Assembly: GCA_037043015.1 (NCBI GenBank)
Contig: CM073325.1
Coordinates: 994,501 to 1,058,500, forward strand
DNA: 64,000 nucleotides
Direction: 5' to 3'
Origin: Bryum argenteum
Taxonomy: Eukaryota; Streptophyta; Bryopsida; Bryales; Bryaceae
Below the pieces are notes generated by a model, which worked only from the letters and a program-made list of their open reading frames with translations, was not told where the DNA came from and ran no database searches. Position 1 is the stretch's first letter. Each line of letters starts with the position of its first letter. The translations under genes were made by a program, and so were the position numbers. Shown here in pieces: positions 47,711 to 61,470 of this stretch.

Positions 47711-49136
47711 ACTAACATTTCCTAAGGTAAACCCGGGTAAGATTAGGGTACCTATTGCTTCTGGCTTCCGTACAACCTTCCCCTCTCGTTGTCAGTCACA
47801 AAGGCCTATCCCAAACACAACACACTAGTATATGCTGTCCCCGTCTGAAACTGCCTTGTCAAGAATATCCGGTACAGAAGTCCTCGAACTGATCAGAAGC
47901 TCAAAAACTGCGTCCGGGCGGATGCGTCGCCTGAGCGAACAAACTACAAAGCCAAGGAACACCGATTCGGATGCGCGCTTCTACTGCATAACACATTCCA
48001 AAAGCTCGAACCCCAAAATCTCCAGTACCGCAATCAAACTAGAAGCATCACATGGACCAGTCTGCTAACACAGAAGCACTGTAGAGTACTCCAAATTGCT
48101 ACGAGCACGATCACCGCGAGGTCCTGGTGTCAAATAAGATGGGCATGCAAGGGAGGGTCTGAGGAGGAGTAGAGAAGAGAGAACAGAAATAGCGAGGCGG
48201 CTGTGGAGGAGCTGCAAATAGAAGAAGCAGTGAGTGGGGCGGGCGGGATTGGGCAGGCTGGTGGTTGGAGGTGGAGCGGCGCGTGATGAAGATGAAGGCA
48301 AGGCAAAGTGCTGCTACTAGCCTAGGCAGGCTCCAGCAGAAGAACCCAGCTCTAGTGCATGCGTTGGAGTGGTAATTCGTGACTTACGGGTTTATGATAG
48401 TATTAGCAAGTTTTCCGTGCTTGGTAAGTTCACTTGCAGTAACCGTTTCTAGCCTGGCTAGCCGAGACGGCGCGGACATGGAGCATCTACGAAGGCATTG
48501 TCCACTGCTCCCTCTTGCAGCGCGTTTGGGTCCCACTTCGTCCCGGCATGCCAACTTCTTCCGGATCCCATCACCGCGGTCTCCACTGAATCCACCGCTG
48601 GACTCGGCTTCGCAGTTTCGTAGTACAGTAGTACAGCATGGAGTTATGGAGGTGTGATGCAGGACGAGACTTACTGACCATAAGTATCTCGTTTTATAAC
48701 TGAGCTTCGCTTTTTGCACATATGTCAAAAACTTGCATAAAAAGACCATGCAGGCTTGCCCGCACTGAAGAGGACCCTTTCACTTTCGCTGCAGATGACA
48801 ACACCCTGTACAACACCAGTCACACCAATTAATCAGCAGGGGAACTTTATGTTTGTAGGTTAGCTCTTTTTCGAAGGCCTTCGTTCTTTTCCCTTTTTCT
48901 TTTTCCGTATGGATTAGCTCAGCGTTGCACTTTTTACTTGATCTGAGAAAACCTTCGAGGCCCAGGCCTGGATATTCCTCGATACTGTACATATTTTGTT
49001 TGGTTTGTTTCAAATCTAGCGTTTGTATAGGTTCTTTCATACTTCATGCCAAAGATTGATATTTAAGTTTGAAGATATTTGTTTATTATGGTCTATACTT
49101 TTGAAATGTGACTTGTTTTGGAGGGAGATGTCACAC
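47711..49136. other. 5' flank of the ACT-kinase gene
   Basis: Likely 5' untranslated region and promoter of the kinase on the left part (CT/GA-rich stretches at 48120-48300). A GC-rich patch at 48440-48620 carries open frames on both strands that I do not recognise. Confidence 0.4.
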
Positions 49137-49369
49137 TTAACCGTTAAAAGTCCCTTGGGGATAGTATGTATGCTGTCGTATGATTAGGATTTGCTACCAA
49201 CAAGAAACTCTAGACTGGAATCGTAATAGCTCACTCGAACCACATTAATTCAAATGTCAACTTCTTCTTTGAACTCAAACCCATTAAAGGTGTGCATTCA
49301 CTCCAAATACAACCAAAATACATCGTATTCTACTGGTCGCCACGGCACGCTCACACCTTTAGGGGTTAA
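49137..49369. mobile_element. TTAA-flanked piggyBac-like MITE, 225 bp
   Basis: Body 49141-49365 between TTAA at 49137-49140 and 49366-49369; ends CCGTTAAAAGTCCC and the complement of CCCCTAAAGGTGT. The left end is mutated relative to the consensus CCCCTAAA. Confidence 0.5.
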
Positions 49370-49484
49370 GGAAATTGTTGCTCTTATTATATCATACAAT
49401 ACTAGCTAACCATTGGCTAGTATAAGAGAGTCACACAAGAGAGCTAGCAGTATCAGCTAGTCAATCACGAATCCTCCCTAAGTA

Positions 49485-49593
49485 TCAGCTTGTGTCGGCC
49501 ATCGGGATATTAGCATTACAAACGGACACTTCATTCACGCCGGCCCCTTAGAAAGGGACCGGAGTTTCTATCTATCTATCTTCAGCTTGTGTC
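49485..49593 (+). mobile_element. 5'-truncated SINE, (TATC)n tail, perfect 12-bp target duplication
   Basis: Body 49497-49581 (85 bp), flanked by TCAGCTTGTGTC at 49485-49496 and 49582-49593. It contains the SINE 3' end: GGCCATCGGGATATTAGC, then ACGGACACTTCATTCACGCC, then GGAGTTTC, then TATC units. The same 3' end occurs at 22000-22071 and 52560-52650 on the other strand. Confidence 0.82.
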
Positions 49594-50549
49594 ATTGACA
49601 CGGCAATGTAACTTCTACTTTTTATTACCTTGAAATAAGTTTTACCATTTGATGTCGCTCCCCATTCCACGAGATTGAAAAATTATAACATTCCTTTTTA
49701 TACTTTAAAGCACATGAAAGTCAATCCCGTTGCAAGACGTAACTAGCCCTCATTGGGAAGATTATTACATGTGATTGACAAAGTTTTCATTTTAATGGAC
49801 TTTTGCAATGCACTTGTTTAATCCAAAATTCATGAAAATTGAATATCAAGATCATATTTATGAGGGTTTTCAATATCACTTCTAAATAAGTCAACTATGC
49901 ATCTACATGATCTTAGCATTTACTCTATGAGTATGAGGAATCCTCGAATGTGTTTGTATATGTAGGTCTTAGTCAAGATTTCTAACACTTTGAAAGTTAT
50001 ATAGTTCAAAAGAGACAAAAGTTTGAAAATTAAACAATAAAAAGTAAAAATTTCCAAAATCAAGACTTTAGAATTGGACTTCATTTGCTTAAATCCTCAC
50101 ATTGAAGATTACACCTAGTTTTAAATAAGTAAGTTGGTGTCTTATAGGCGATAGAGATCCATAGGAGATTGAGATTTTATTAGTGCAAAACCAAGCTATT
50201 TCAATGGAAGATGAAAGAACAATAACAAATGCACAGTTAGAAGGTGTTCTTGCATCAATATTACCAGTATAAGTATTTGTAAGATCATATATTATTTAAA
50301 ATTCTTAAAACTCAAGAAGGTATATATTCGATGTTCATTTTTCCCCTAAACCATATACAATAAATGTGGTGCATGTTTTACCAAATCCTTGACTTTTACC
50401 TTCTTCTAGTAAATAAATTGCATGAAGGTTCAAAAAGCAAAATGAGTGTCTAAATTTTGCATGGGCATGCCCAACTTAGTTATATACATGGAAAAAAATA
50501 TGAGCTAGATGTTTAAGGTAATAAGCATCACGTTTTCCTTTGCACAAAG
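49594..50549. other. AT-rich intergenic DNA
   Basis: No recognised gene or repeat boundary. Confidence 0.5.
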
Positions 50550-50768
50550 TCAACTATGTTTGTTGTATCTTTGAATGTAATGATCTTACAAATGGCTACG
50601 ATCCAACGGTTTAAATTTCAGCCACTACCTCTGATAATACTTTTTTTCAAGATCATACGGTTGAAAGTTTCAAAAAAGTCTAAAAAATATACTCACACTC
50701 CAAAGTGGTATGGAATTGCAATTTTGGAGTTTGGAGCTCACAAAACACCATGGTCGTTTAGGGGATAA
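50550..50768. mobile_element. Partial family B piggyBac-like element
   Basis: Ends at 50764 with GGTCGTTTAGGGG, followed by ATAA where the others have TTAA. Interior phrases ACGATCCAACGGTTTAAATT and TCAAGATCATACGGTTGAAA match the element at 8959-9220. The left end is not recognisable. Confidence 0.5.
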
Positions 50769-52928
<2,160 letters not shown>

Positions 52929-52944
52929 TATATATATATATATA

Positions 52945-53360
52945 CCTCAATATCATGTGCTAAAATCCTTAAGTGGTCGGTTATAGGTGCCTCTACCTGA
53001 CTTGCCTTGGATAATAGATTGGGTGCAAATATGAAACGCCAACTGGATGTTTACATTGTATCTCATGCAATGGTTACCCTTTATGTGTCAAAAAAATAAA
53101 AAATAAAAAATAATTTACGTCATTTTACTTAGGGGCATTTGAACAAACAAATAAAATAATCGTGGGTGGACCCTTATTCCTTTACATTAGAATTTAGATT
53201 CATTGCTAAAGAATCTTCATGACATCGATTCTTCCATTCTTGAATCTTCAATGATGGCTTTAAGTGTGAAAAAAAGTGAATTTATTTTCGATGGTTTTGG
53301 ATACATTGAATGTGAACATGGGTTCATTGAACCTGGTCATCTAAACCTTTAAAAAATGTA
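52945..53360. other. AT-rich intergenic DNA
   Basis: No gene recognised. Confidence 0.5.
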
Positions 53361-53650
53361 TCACAAAGAATGTCCACAAAGAGTTTCGATATATGTGGGT
53401 TAAGGTTCATTGAATGTGGATGCCTTTTATAACAAACGATAAAATGAAGTGCATTGTATGTGGACACAATATTTGGTTATGCAATAAATTGTTCATTACA
53501 TGTCACAAAGAGTGTTCACAAATAATCATATAGAGTTGTGATACATGTGGATTTAGGTTCGTTGAACGTGGACGTTTTTAGTGAAACTATTATCGACGAT
53601 AAAATTAAATGCAGTGTATGTGGACACATTATTTAGTTGTGGAGATTGGT
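53361..53650. repeat. Degenerate tandem duplication, about 142-148 bp x 2
   Basis: The unit beginning TCACAAAGAATGTCCAC at 53361 recurs as TCACAAAGAGTGTTCAC at 53503. Both continue with GATA(T/C)ATGTGG, GTTCRTTGAAYGTGGA, CGATAAAAT and TGTATGTGGACACA in order. Diverged, so an old duplication. Confidence 0.8.
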
Positions 53651-53947
53651 ATCGGTATCATGGTAAAAGATCCTCATAGGTGGGGTGGTTGAGGTCGAAG
53701 TCATTATATCGGCCTCATGCGTCTTGTTATGGTTCAATGAGGAATATGTGAACCTTGTTGTATAGGTATCCACATATCGCTTTGTGGAATAATAACCCGT
53801 TTGTCGTTTACTATACACTAATAACAAATTAGAATCAAATATAGTGTTTACAATGAAACCAATTAGTAATCTTGCACCAATAGTGTGTTATTTCTAATGG
53901 CCATAAACATAAAAGACATGTCAGACAAAATTTCATCCACACTAACC

Positions 53948-54215
53948 TTAACCCCTAACTCTCCTTAAAACCCGAAACGGGTTGGGGAGGTTTCCGCAGG
54001 AGAAAAACTCAGCCAACTTTGACCATTATAATCTTACAAATGAGGAAGAATGAACGGTTCAAATTTGGTATGTTAGATGAATGTCAAGTGAACTTTGAGA
54101 TCTTACGGTTGAATCTTTCAAATAATGTTTGGATTGAGATTTTTTGAGCTGAATCTAAAGGAAGGTCAAATTTTGTGCATTAGACCGTTTTGCATCAAGG
54201 AGAGTTAGGGGTTAA
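53948..54215. mobile_element. TTAA-flanked piggyBac-like MITE, family B, perfect 15-bp TIR
   Basis: Body 53952-54211 (260 bp) between TTAA at 53948-53951 and 54212-54215. The ends are CCCCTAACTCTCCTT and its perfect complement AAGGAGAGTTAGGGG. It is co-linear with 19681-19940, also 260 bp. The best-preserved member of the family here. Confidence 0.72.
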
Positions 54216-55642
54216 GGTAGACTTAGAGTTGTCTCTATGGTCTTCTGTGATATCTACAAAACTACTAAATTTCATCATTTCACATTATTAAATTAGAGGT
54301 TCTTTCATTACTATTGTACAATAACACGTTCTAAAACTAATTATACTATCAATAATGTTCATCAAGTATTATCTACATGCATTTTAATGAGTAAAAGCAA
54401 AGTTAAAACAATTTTAATACTTCTTATTGAATGACAATTATAGATTTGATATAAATGCTTAGGTATCAAAGGATCGTGAGAGTATATTTTAGGGAAGGGA
54501 AACATTTACAATGAAATATCACTCTTGATACACTAAAGAAAATATATATTATTGTGATTTTCTAGAAATGTAAGGATCAACCAAATCTAGTTCTTCACTT
54601 TATTGCATTAGAACTAGTTATTCACTCAATTGCATCAATACTAGTTCTTCACTTTAATACATAAGATTACATTCGCCCAATTCTCTCTAAATTTTATCAT
54701 TCAAACTTTCACCTTATTATGTAGGTAAGCTATGAGAAATGAATGTTTTCTCTAGCTTCTCCACCCTCACAAGAAATGACGGTTATGAGACCATCACAAC
54801 TGCACGAAACTGACGGTTACAAAAGGGGATCACTTTTTCCCCACTTTCCAATAACAAAACGACGGTCATGGGGTGCGCATTGCTAAGTCCAACTGGTGAG
54901 ACCAAGCAAGGTTCCACGTCAGACAGGCGGGGGGGGGGGGGAGGTGGATAAAAGGTAGGCTGATGAATGAAGAGCTCTGACTTGGCAGGACGACTCAGAC
55001 ATGTGATCATCTTGTCAGCACCACCCTTAATTAATCAATTTGTTGGTCGCACCCATAATGAACTCACCCAAAAATTGATTTTCTCAAAAACCCAAAAAAC
55101 GCAAGAAAATGAATGAAAATGGGGTTAATGGGGTTTTGGCTTTTGGGGAAGCGAAGGGGCAATTTGGAAATGAGGACTGCCGCGAGGCGGAAGCGAGGAC
55201 AACATGGCATGAGCTGACTAGGGATGGGGCACGACGACGTGGCAGGCATACCTGTAGCTTATCCACCATGGCTCATTGATACCCTTAGCATCCGGATCAT
55301 GCCCTAACTGCCCTCCTTTAGTAGTCGTTTGCAAGCTTTCATTAGTACCCCAGTTTTAGTGCATATCCACTTCCATTCTACCTTTTTCCCACCCAGAGTC
55401 CGGGGAGTTCTGTGAGCCATCCAGTAGATTTCCGTGATAATTTCAGACACCTCGGTTTTCTTCAAAATTGCCCGGAAGTGTGCCGGGAAGTTGCAAAACT
55501 GCCCGGTTAATTTCCTAGAAGTTAATTGCTCTACCGGTGGCATTTCCGCCATTCTAAAATTCCAATCGGAAAATTTCCTTCAAATCATGATTTCATTCGG
55601 TTTCGTTTATTTTTTTGATCTTTTCCTTAGCACATAGCTGTA
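54216..55642. other. AT-rich intergenic DNA
   Basis: No recognised gene. A 13-bp G run is at 54929-54941. The pair of phrases ACTAGTTATTCACT/ACTAGTTCTTCACTTTA repeats around 54590-54655. Confidence 0.45.
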
Positions 55643-55694
55643 TCCCTGGCAGGATTCGAACCTGGCAGTGCCCCTACCAATTTAGGGCCAGGGA
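55643..55694 (-). other. tRNA-like remnant or tRNA-derived fragment
   Basis: On the minus strand a perfect 7-bp acceptor-like pair (TCCCTGG with CCAGGGA) encloses an exact B-box, GGTTCGAATCC, and an A-box-like TGGCCCTAAATTGGTA. At 52 nt it is too short for a tRNA and has no anticodon arm, so it is at best a relic or a SINE head. Confidence 0.4.
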
Positions 55695-55843
55695 TTTAGC
55701 CTTCCTAAAATGCAAAGACCCAAAAGAGGATCCGTGCATTTTTGGGAGGCTTGTTAGTACGACATGCCCACAGAACATTTACAAGAATGTAATTCATACA
55801 TATTTACATACAAAAGTGAAAGGGATCGAAAACAAACAAACTT

Positions 55844-57904
55844 TCAAGAAATTGAGGTCCCTTGGTCAAGTGCCTCTAAGTATGAAGATGCATTGCTTAC
55901 ACTAGGACCCGGGGAGGAATTAGACAAGTAAGTAGCCGGTTTAGCATACAGGAACTTATACTTTGTTTCACTCTTCCACAAGGAGATAGCATCTTCAATT
56001 ACACCATCATACTCCTCATCCGGTCCCTCCAAGGCAACTCTAAGCAAACAATCCAGGTTTTTACTTCCCAATTTGTTTCTAACACGAGTTTTGATTAAAT
56101 TTTGTATACTGAAAGCTCTCTCACAGGTAGCGGTGGACACACACTGCACTCTAGCAATCTCAGCCAAAACAAGCAAGTTTGGGTATCGTGTTTGTAGGGC
56201 ATGATTCCATGTGATCATACCCCACAAATCACGGAAGTTTTTATCTCCCCATTCCGTCGTGCACTGCAACTTAAAAGACAGAAATTCACGCTTACAAGCC
56301 TGCACGTCAAGGAAGGGGGGGAAGGAAAAACCTGAATGGGACCGGTCCTCTCCATACAACTGGAGCAACCTGTCTAATTCGGAAACTCCCCAATTCTCGC
56401 ACCCACTTGCTTAGACGGCATATTAGAGGGGTTCGAAATTTTAAAACACGAAAGCATATCATTGTCCTTGAAACGAGCATCGAGACTGCGCAAATCGCTC
56501 CTCCGCAAATGCTTGCCGAATGCCGCTTCTTCCAAGTCTGTTCCTAGTCGGGACCTACACATTGCCACATCGTGAAACATATTGCCTCTAATCTGGCTCG
56601 ACAGCTTACGCATATACCCCCCGAAAGGCCCATACTCAGGGAGGATGTGGTAACCACTACTCTCGCTAAAAGTTGCAGCGTTCAAATCTGTAGTTTCCAC
56701 AAGAAAAAGCATTCGGATTTGGGCAATTTCACAAGCACAATGCTACCTATAGAAGTGACATCTACGAATTTGCACTTGAAGACTTTAGACAACATAGCTA
56801 GACAATGCAATATGTCTGCAAGAAAGAACAAAATGTAGATGATTTTAAATTGGGACAACCTCTCCAAGATAGACGCTCCCTGACCATCATCAACATCACG
56901 AAAAAAAACCAAGACCGACTCCAAAGAATCACACAAGGTACTCACAGACTGCCAACGACTCAACCACCGAATCTTATGATAGCGTTTCATGCACTTTCTG
57001 GCATCGAACAGCTCGTTCTGCAAGGCTATAAGTGCGTGCTTACGCTTACTCGACTTGTGAAAAAAAGAAGAAATCGAATTCAAGAGGCTGTCAATTTCAC
57101 CTGAAATTACCTTGCAGTTGGGCGCCTTCGCTGCATCGAGTGCCGCCAAGTTGGTGCGGTGTGCTACGCAATGGGTGGCAAGCAGGTAAGGGTTTACCTC
57201 CTTCTTGATGCGTGTGGCCACTCCAGTGTGGCAGCCAGTCATCGTCGCTGCTCCGTCACTACCGAATCCCAAGAACTTCCGCAAATCTAAACCCCAAGCG
57301 CGCAGCTGTGAAATGAGCGCTTCATAGATCACAACAGCATCTTTTCCTCCGTCGACCGGCAGTAACCCCAAGAACAAGGTCACCGGCAGTCCCTCCTCAA
57401 CGATGGTGCCGAAAACCACCAGTGTGCCCCGCGACGGCGATATCGGTGGACTCGTCAACCATTATACCGTAGAAAGAAGAATTCCGAACACGATTGAGTA
57501 CCTGCTTCTGGATTACAACTGAAATGCAAGCCATTATATTCGCACATGACTTCTCATCTTGATACAAAGATAAGGTCATCGGGGCATTCACACTCACGAG
57601 CAATTTGCATAAAGAAGGGAACTTAGAGTAAGGTAAAGGATTGCTTCCCCAAAAGTATGCGACCTTTCACGAGTGAAGCCACAACAGTCGCATGCTTTCG
57701 CCCACCGACGATCACCTTCTCCATCACCTTCCCGCCATTGCTCATGGCCCAAGCAAGGCGTCTGTGTTCGACGGAGCGGGAGTGGTCTTGAAAAGCGCTC
57801 ACCTTAAAATTCTTGGAGCCGTCTTTGGCGTACGATCGACCGCCTTTCTCCCCGCACACCCTACGTAACACCCTCCCAACATCTCGCCGCAAATCGCAGC
57901 CCAT
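55844..57904 (-). pseudogene. hAT-type transposase (DUF4371/ZNF862-like), at least four frameshifts
   Basis: Transposase-derived coding remnant. Parts in order: an N-terminal segment with FKVSAFQDHSRSVEHRR (57904-57623); SVNAPMTLSLYQDEKSC and SSFYGIMVDESTDI, with the catalytic-domain start (to about 57440); and GTLVVFGTIVEEGLPVTL, FLGFGSDGAATMTG and HCVAHRTNLAALDAAK, the RNase-H-fold core (57430-56705). The C-terminal hAT dimerisation region is YPNLLVLAEIARVQCVSTAT, CERAFSIQNLIKTRVRNKL and LDCLLRVALEGP (56370-55844). Frame changes near 57632, 57440, 56705 and 56400 break it. Terminal repeats and an 8-bp duplication were not found. Confidence 0.78.
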
Positions 57905-59768
57905 TCAAACCGAATGTACCCACTGTTCTTTCCACAAACCTTGAGCAATCTCAAAGATCCGAAGGAGGAGGTCGATCCAATGTGGAATGACCGGTTTCGG
58001 GAGAAGACTCATTCTCGCACTCAAGACACAATCTCAATGACATCCACATCCTTCGAGCGTGAGAAGTAGTGTGACGTCAATGACCTCTGCCGTTTCGCCA
58101 TGATCGACCCCGATCGCAATGTAGCCTTCACGAGTCACGACAAAGACGACAACGGCGATCGACCTAAGCATTCGAACACAAGCCTTCACGAGACACGACA
58201 ACATCGACCACAACTTCGAACACAAAGGCTTATTGAACACAACTTCAATACAATTCCGATTGAATACAAAGGCTTATCTCATGCGATTGAAGCGATCCGT
58301 TCTCACCTCTCTCCGAACACCACCAATGAGGCACCGTATGGCGATCCGTTCACCTCCGCATCACCAACAGGCAAAGAATGAGCGCACACGATGATGAGCG
58401 CAATTGAGGCACAACGAGTCACAAATGAGGCACCGTATGAAAGCGATGCAAAATGATGAGCGCAATTGAAGCGACCAAATATGATCCAACGATGAGCACA
58501 CAACCGCACACTACACTTGAACCTCGCAACGACGAGCATTCAACACAATGAAGAACGATGGTCGTTTTGCAAAGCCGAGCGCAAGAACATCTTTGGAGCG
58601 AATGAGCGCGAAAGGCACCCCCAAATCCCGATTGAAAGCACTCAAGCGCCCGCCACCGAGCATCATCGCGTGACTCCTGCGAGTGGGTGACTGGCGTGGC
58701 GAGCGAGGAGTCCCATCGCCGTCATGCACCGGTCCAGTCACCAATGAAGACCTAAAACCGCAGCCCTAAAACCGCCCCACTTCTGGCCGTCCGATGGACC
58801 ATGGCAATCGTCCGGTGGAAGATTCAAAAATTTGAATCCAATGATTCAAAATTTTGAATCATTGGAATCAAAATTTTGAATCATTGGATTCAAATTTTTG
58901 GCTCTTTGGATTCAAATTTTTGACTCTTTGGATTCAAAATTCTCTAGTATTCCTATTGTCCCCATAATAAAAATTTCCTACAAAGCCTAAACCTAGTCGG
59001 CTACGCGCCGAATAAAAAAAATTTGAATCGGTAATTTTCCTCCATATTCTTCTTGTGACCGGCCAAAAAGCCGACACTTAAATTTTTTATCCGGTTCCAT
59101 TTCCGAATTTTTTTTTTTTTTCGACCGGTACCCTTGACTAAATTATTTTTTTTCAATCGGAAATTTTCAAAAGTAACCGGCTAGCTTGTAACTAACTGCC
59201 GGTACTCCCCGGACATTGTTCCCACCTCCCTTCCTTCCTCATGTCGGTGCACCTTCCTCGAAACACCCTTCCTTTCCAACAAATTATCCCCTCACTAATT
59301 AGTCAATTGTTAAGGTGCCCTAATTCCTCCCATGTCGTAGATTGGATGTCCTAAATGGTATCAAACGTCTACTGATGGATATCCTCACAGCCTATCAATC
59401 TCTTTAGGAAAAACCTCTGTTTGTCAATCTTCGTGAAGGTGCCCTAATTCTTCCATGTCATAGATTGGATGCATTACTCCGACTGACGGATGTGCAATCT
59501 CTTTGGAAAAAACCTCAATTAGTCAATCTTTCACGATTTAGTTACTGTGCCCGAATACTCCCATGTGATGAATTGACTATTGAAATGGATATCCTATCGA
59601 AATGGTGGAGTGGGAGATGACCGATCTGTGCTATGCTTTTGGAGGTGTTCTTTTGGGTACCTTTTTATAATTGTGAAGAAAAGGCTGGTCTGGAGTTTTT
59701 GTGGATTTCGAGAGTGGTGAGGTGAAGTGTCCATTGAGCAATGGAAGCAGAAGGGAGGGTTCCTTTTG
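57905..59768. other. Flank of the hAT remnant; repeat-rich DNA
   Basis: 58080-58540 carries imperfect internal repeats (GAGGCACCGTATG twice, GATGAGCGCAATTGA twice, ACACAAAGGCTTATT and variants). 58824-58941 is a run of GATTCAAAATTTTGAATC palindromes. 58960-59180 is A/T-run rich with CCGGT phrases. No gene recognised. Confidence 0.5.
58824..58941. repeat. Tandem near-palindromes of GATTCAAAATTTTGAATC type
   Basis: At least five partly overlapping copies of ATTGGATTCAAAATTTTGAATC-like units, each self-complementary, in 118 bp. Strong cruciform or hairpin potential. Confidence 0.8.
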
Positions 59769-60022
59769 TTAACTCCTAAAGCAGATTGTTCTACAATAAC
59801 TACCAAATAGGCGTTTGGAAACAACATTTTTTCGGAGGTTTGATTTTGAGAAATCTAGCCGTAGGATCTTGTTCAAAACTGTCATGTTAGTTTACTCTCT
59901 TCGAGTTTTGTCAAATTGTACCTCATGGATTCTAAGATATAATCAGTGTGTTCCATTTTTGTAAGAACAACGTTTTTTGGCGAATCAACCCGATTCGGGC
60001 TTCTGTCTACTTTAGGGGTTAA
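59769..60022. mobile_element. TTAA-flanked piggyBac-like MITE, 246 bp
   Basis: Body 59773-60018 between TTAA at 59769-59772 and 60019-60022; ends CTCCTAAAGCAGA and the complement of CCCCTAAAGTAGA. Eleven of 13 terminal bases agree. Confidence 0.6.
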
Positions 60023-61045
60023 AGTAGGGATACAGGCACTTAAACCCCCTTCCTAGATCGACTTGCTTAGTTTGCATTGGTAGTTCTAGTTCGACATACT
60101 CGATGGCATAGCTGGGAGGGTTCAATGTTGTTAAAATGGATAATGTATCGGAGGTGTTGGTTCTAAGCCCTAAGGTAGACAATGCTAAATCCGTGCATCT
60201 CCTTAAATTGCCCACTCTAGATTCATGCTTACTTTCTAGATTTCATGTAGAAGGATGTACCTCATGTCCATATTAAGCATGTGAATGGTTTCAGGTAATG
60301 TGATACATGTCACTTCAAATTTTTCAATTATTTTTATAAGTGTTAAAACAATATTACAAAAAAATATTTAAACTTCTTCATTTCTTCATATTTGTAATTG
60401 AAAAATATTGATTCACATATTCCAAGATTCCAACTATACACTAGTCCTTAAATGCACGAATTTAGCATTGTCTACCTTACTAAACTACACTTTCCACAGG
60501 TTCGATCACAACAATACCTTTCCTCACATTTGCTATACCGCCGAACCTCGTTTTGGTTTGGAACCGAAGCTATGAAGGAAGAGGAGGTGCAGTAACAACG
60601 CCGGGGTAGAATACTGGAGGGGGAGAAACTCAAAGTCGCATGGTCGTGTGTTGCACTTGTTGTTGTGGTGGCGCAAGGAATGATCCCATTTCAAGATTCC
60701 ATGGTGCCACTGCACCCTTTCAGGCTTTGGAGATCCAACACGTGGATCCCCACAGCAGGTGGCAGGATTGTGTGAATCTTATTTAACAATACTCACGGCA
60801 CTTGGCTCCAAGCATGGATCCCAATCAGTGCTTCTTCAAGTGTGCAACCTACATTACCTTTCCTCTAAACCCACACCTGCCATTTCTTGCCTCGTTTCTG
60901 GCATTCTTTGCACATTCACAAATGCGGTATATTACCCGCACAAACAGTAAATGTATTCTTTACTGTTTTGTCACATTCAGGGAACATGTAGTTTCGTGTA
61001 ACTCATCAAATGGGTTGTGAATCACAGCTTAGTAACAATAGTGAT
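60023..61045. other. Intergenic DNA, no recognised gene
   Basis: Short open frames on both strands, none of a known family. Confidence 0.45.
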
Positions 61046-61470
61046 CCCTAAACGCCCGGGGTATTTTCAATCTAGTAAGAATCATCGTTTCTTTCAACTC
61101 CAATGAAGTCTTTCTACGTTGTGGATGAACGGCAGAAACTTTGACGACCTATAGTCCTATCATCCAAACTCTGTTTTGAACAGCATCACTTAAGTTGGGT
61201 CCCAAGTCAAGTCTAGTTTGTGTATTAAATATTGCATACCCATACAATGTGTTAATGGTATGCAATTTGGTGAAGACAACTTTTGGTTTTTGAGTTTTCA
61301 AACCTTGAGCATGCCTTACCATTGCAAGCCAAGTGGGTGAAATCAAAAATAGATTCCAAATTTTTTTTCACATGATCTTGATTTTTTGATATGTTACGTG
61401 TTAGATTTCAACTTTATTGTACAGGATGGGTTCCTTTTAAAGTCTAGTCTTAGTAGTCTAAGATGAAGCA
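61046..61470. mobile_element. Partial family A piggyBac-like element
   Basis: Starts CCCTAAACGCCCGGGG, but preceded by GTGAT rather than TTAA. It then follows the 7469-8302 element (GTTGGGTCCCAAGTCAAGTC, then CCCATACAATG, then TTTGAGTTTTCAAAC). The right half is missing. Confidence 0.5.

Noticed and set aside
53390-53405. GGGTTAAGG as an element end
   Set aside because: It lies inside the 142-bp tandem repeat and has no inverted partner.
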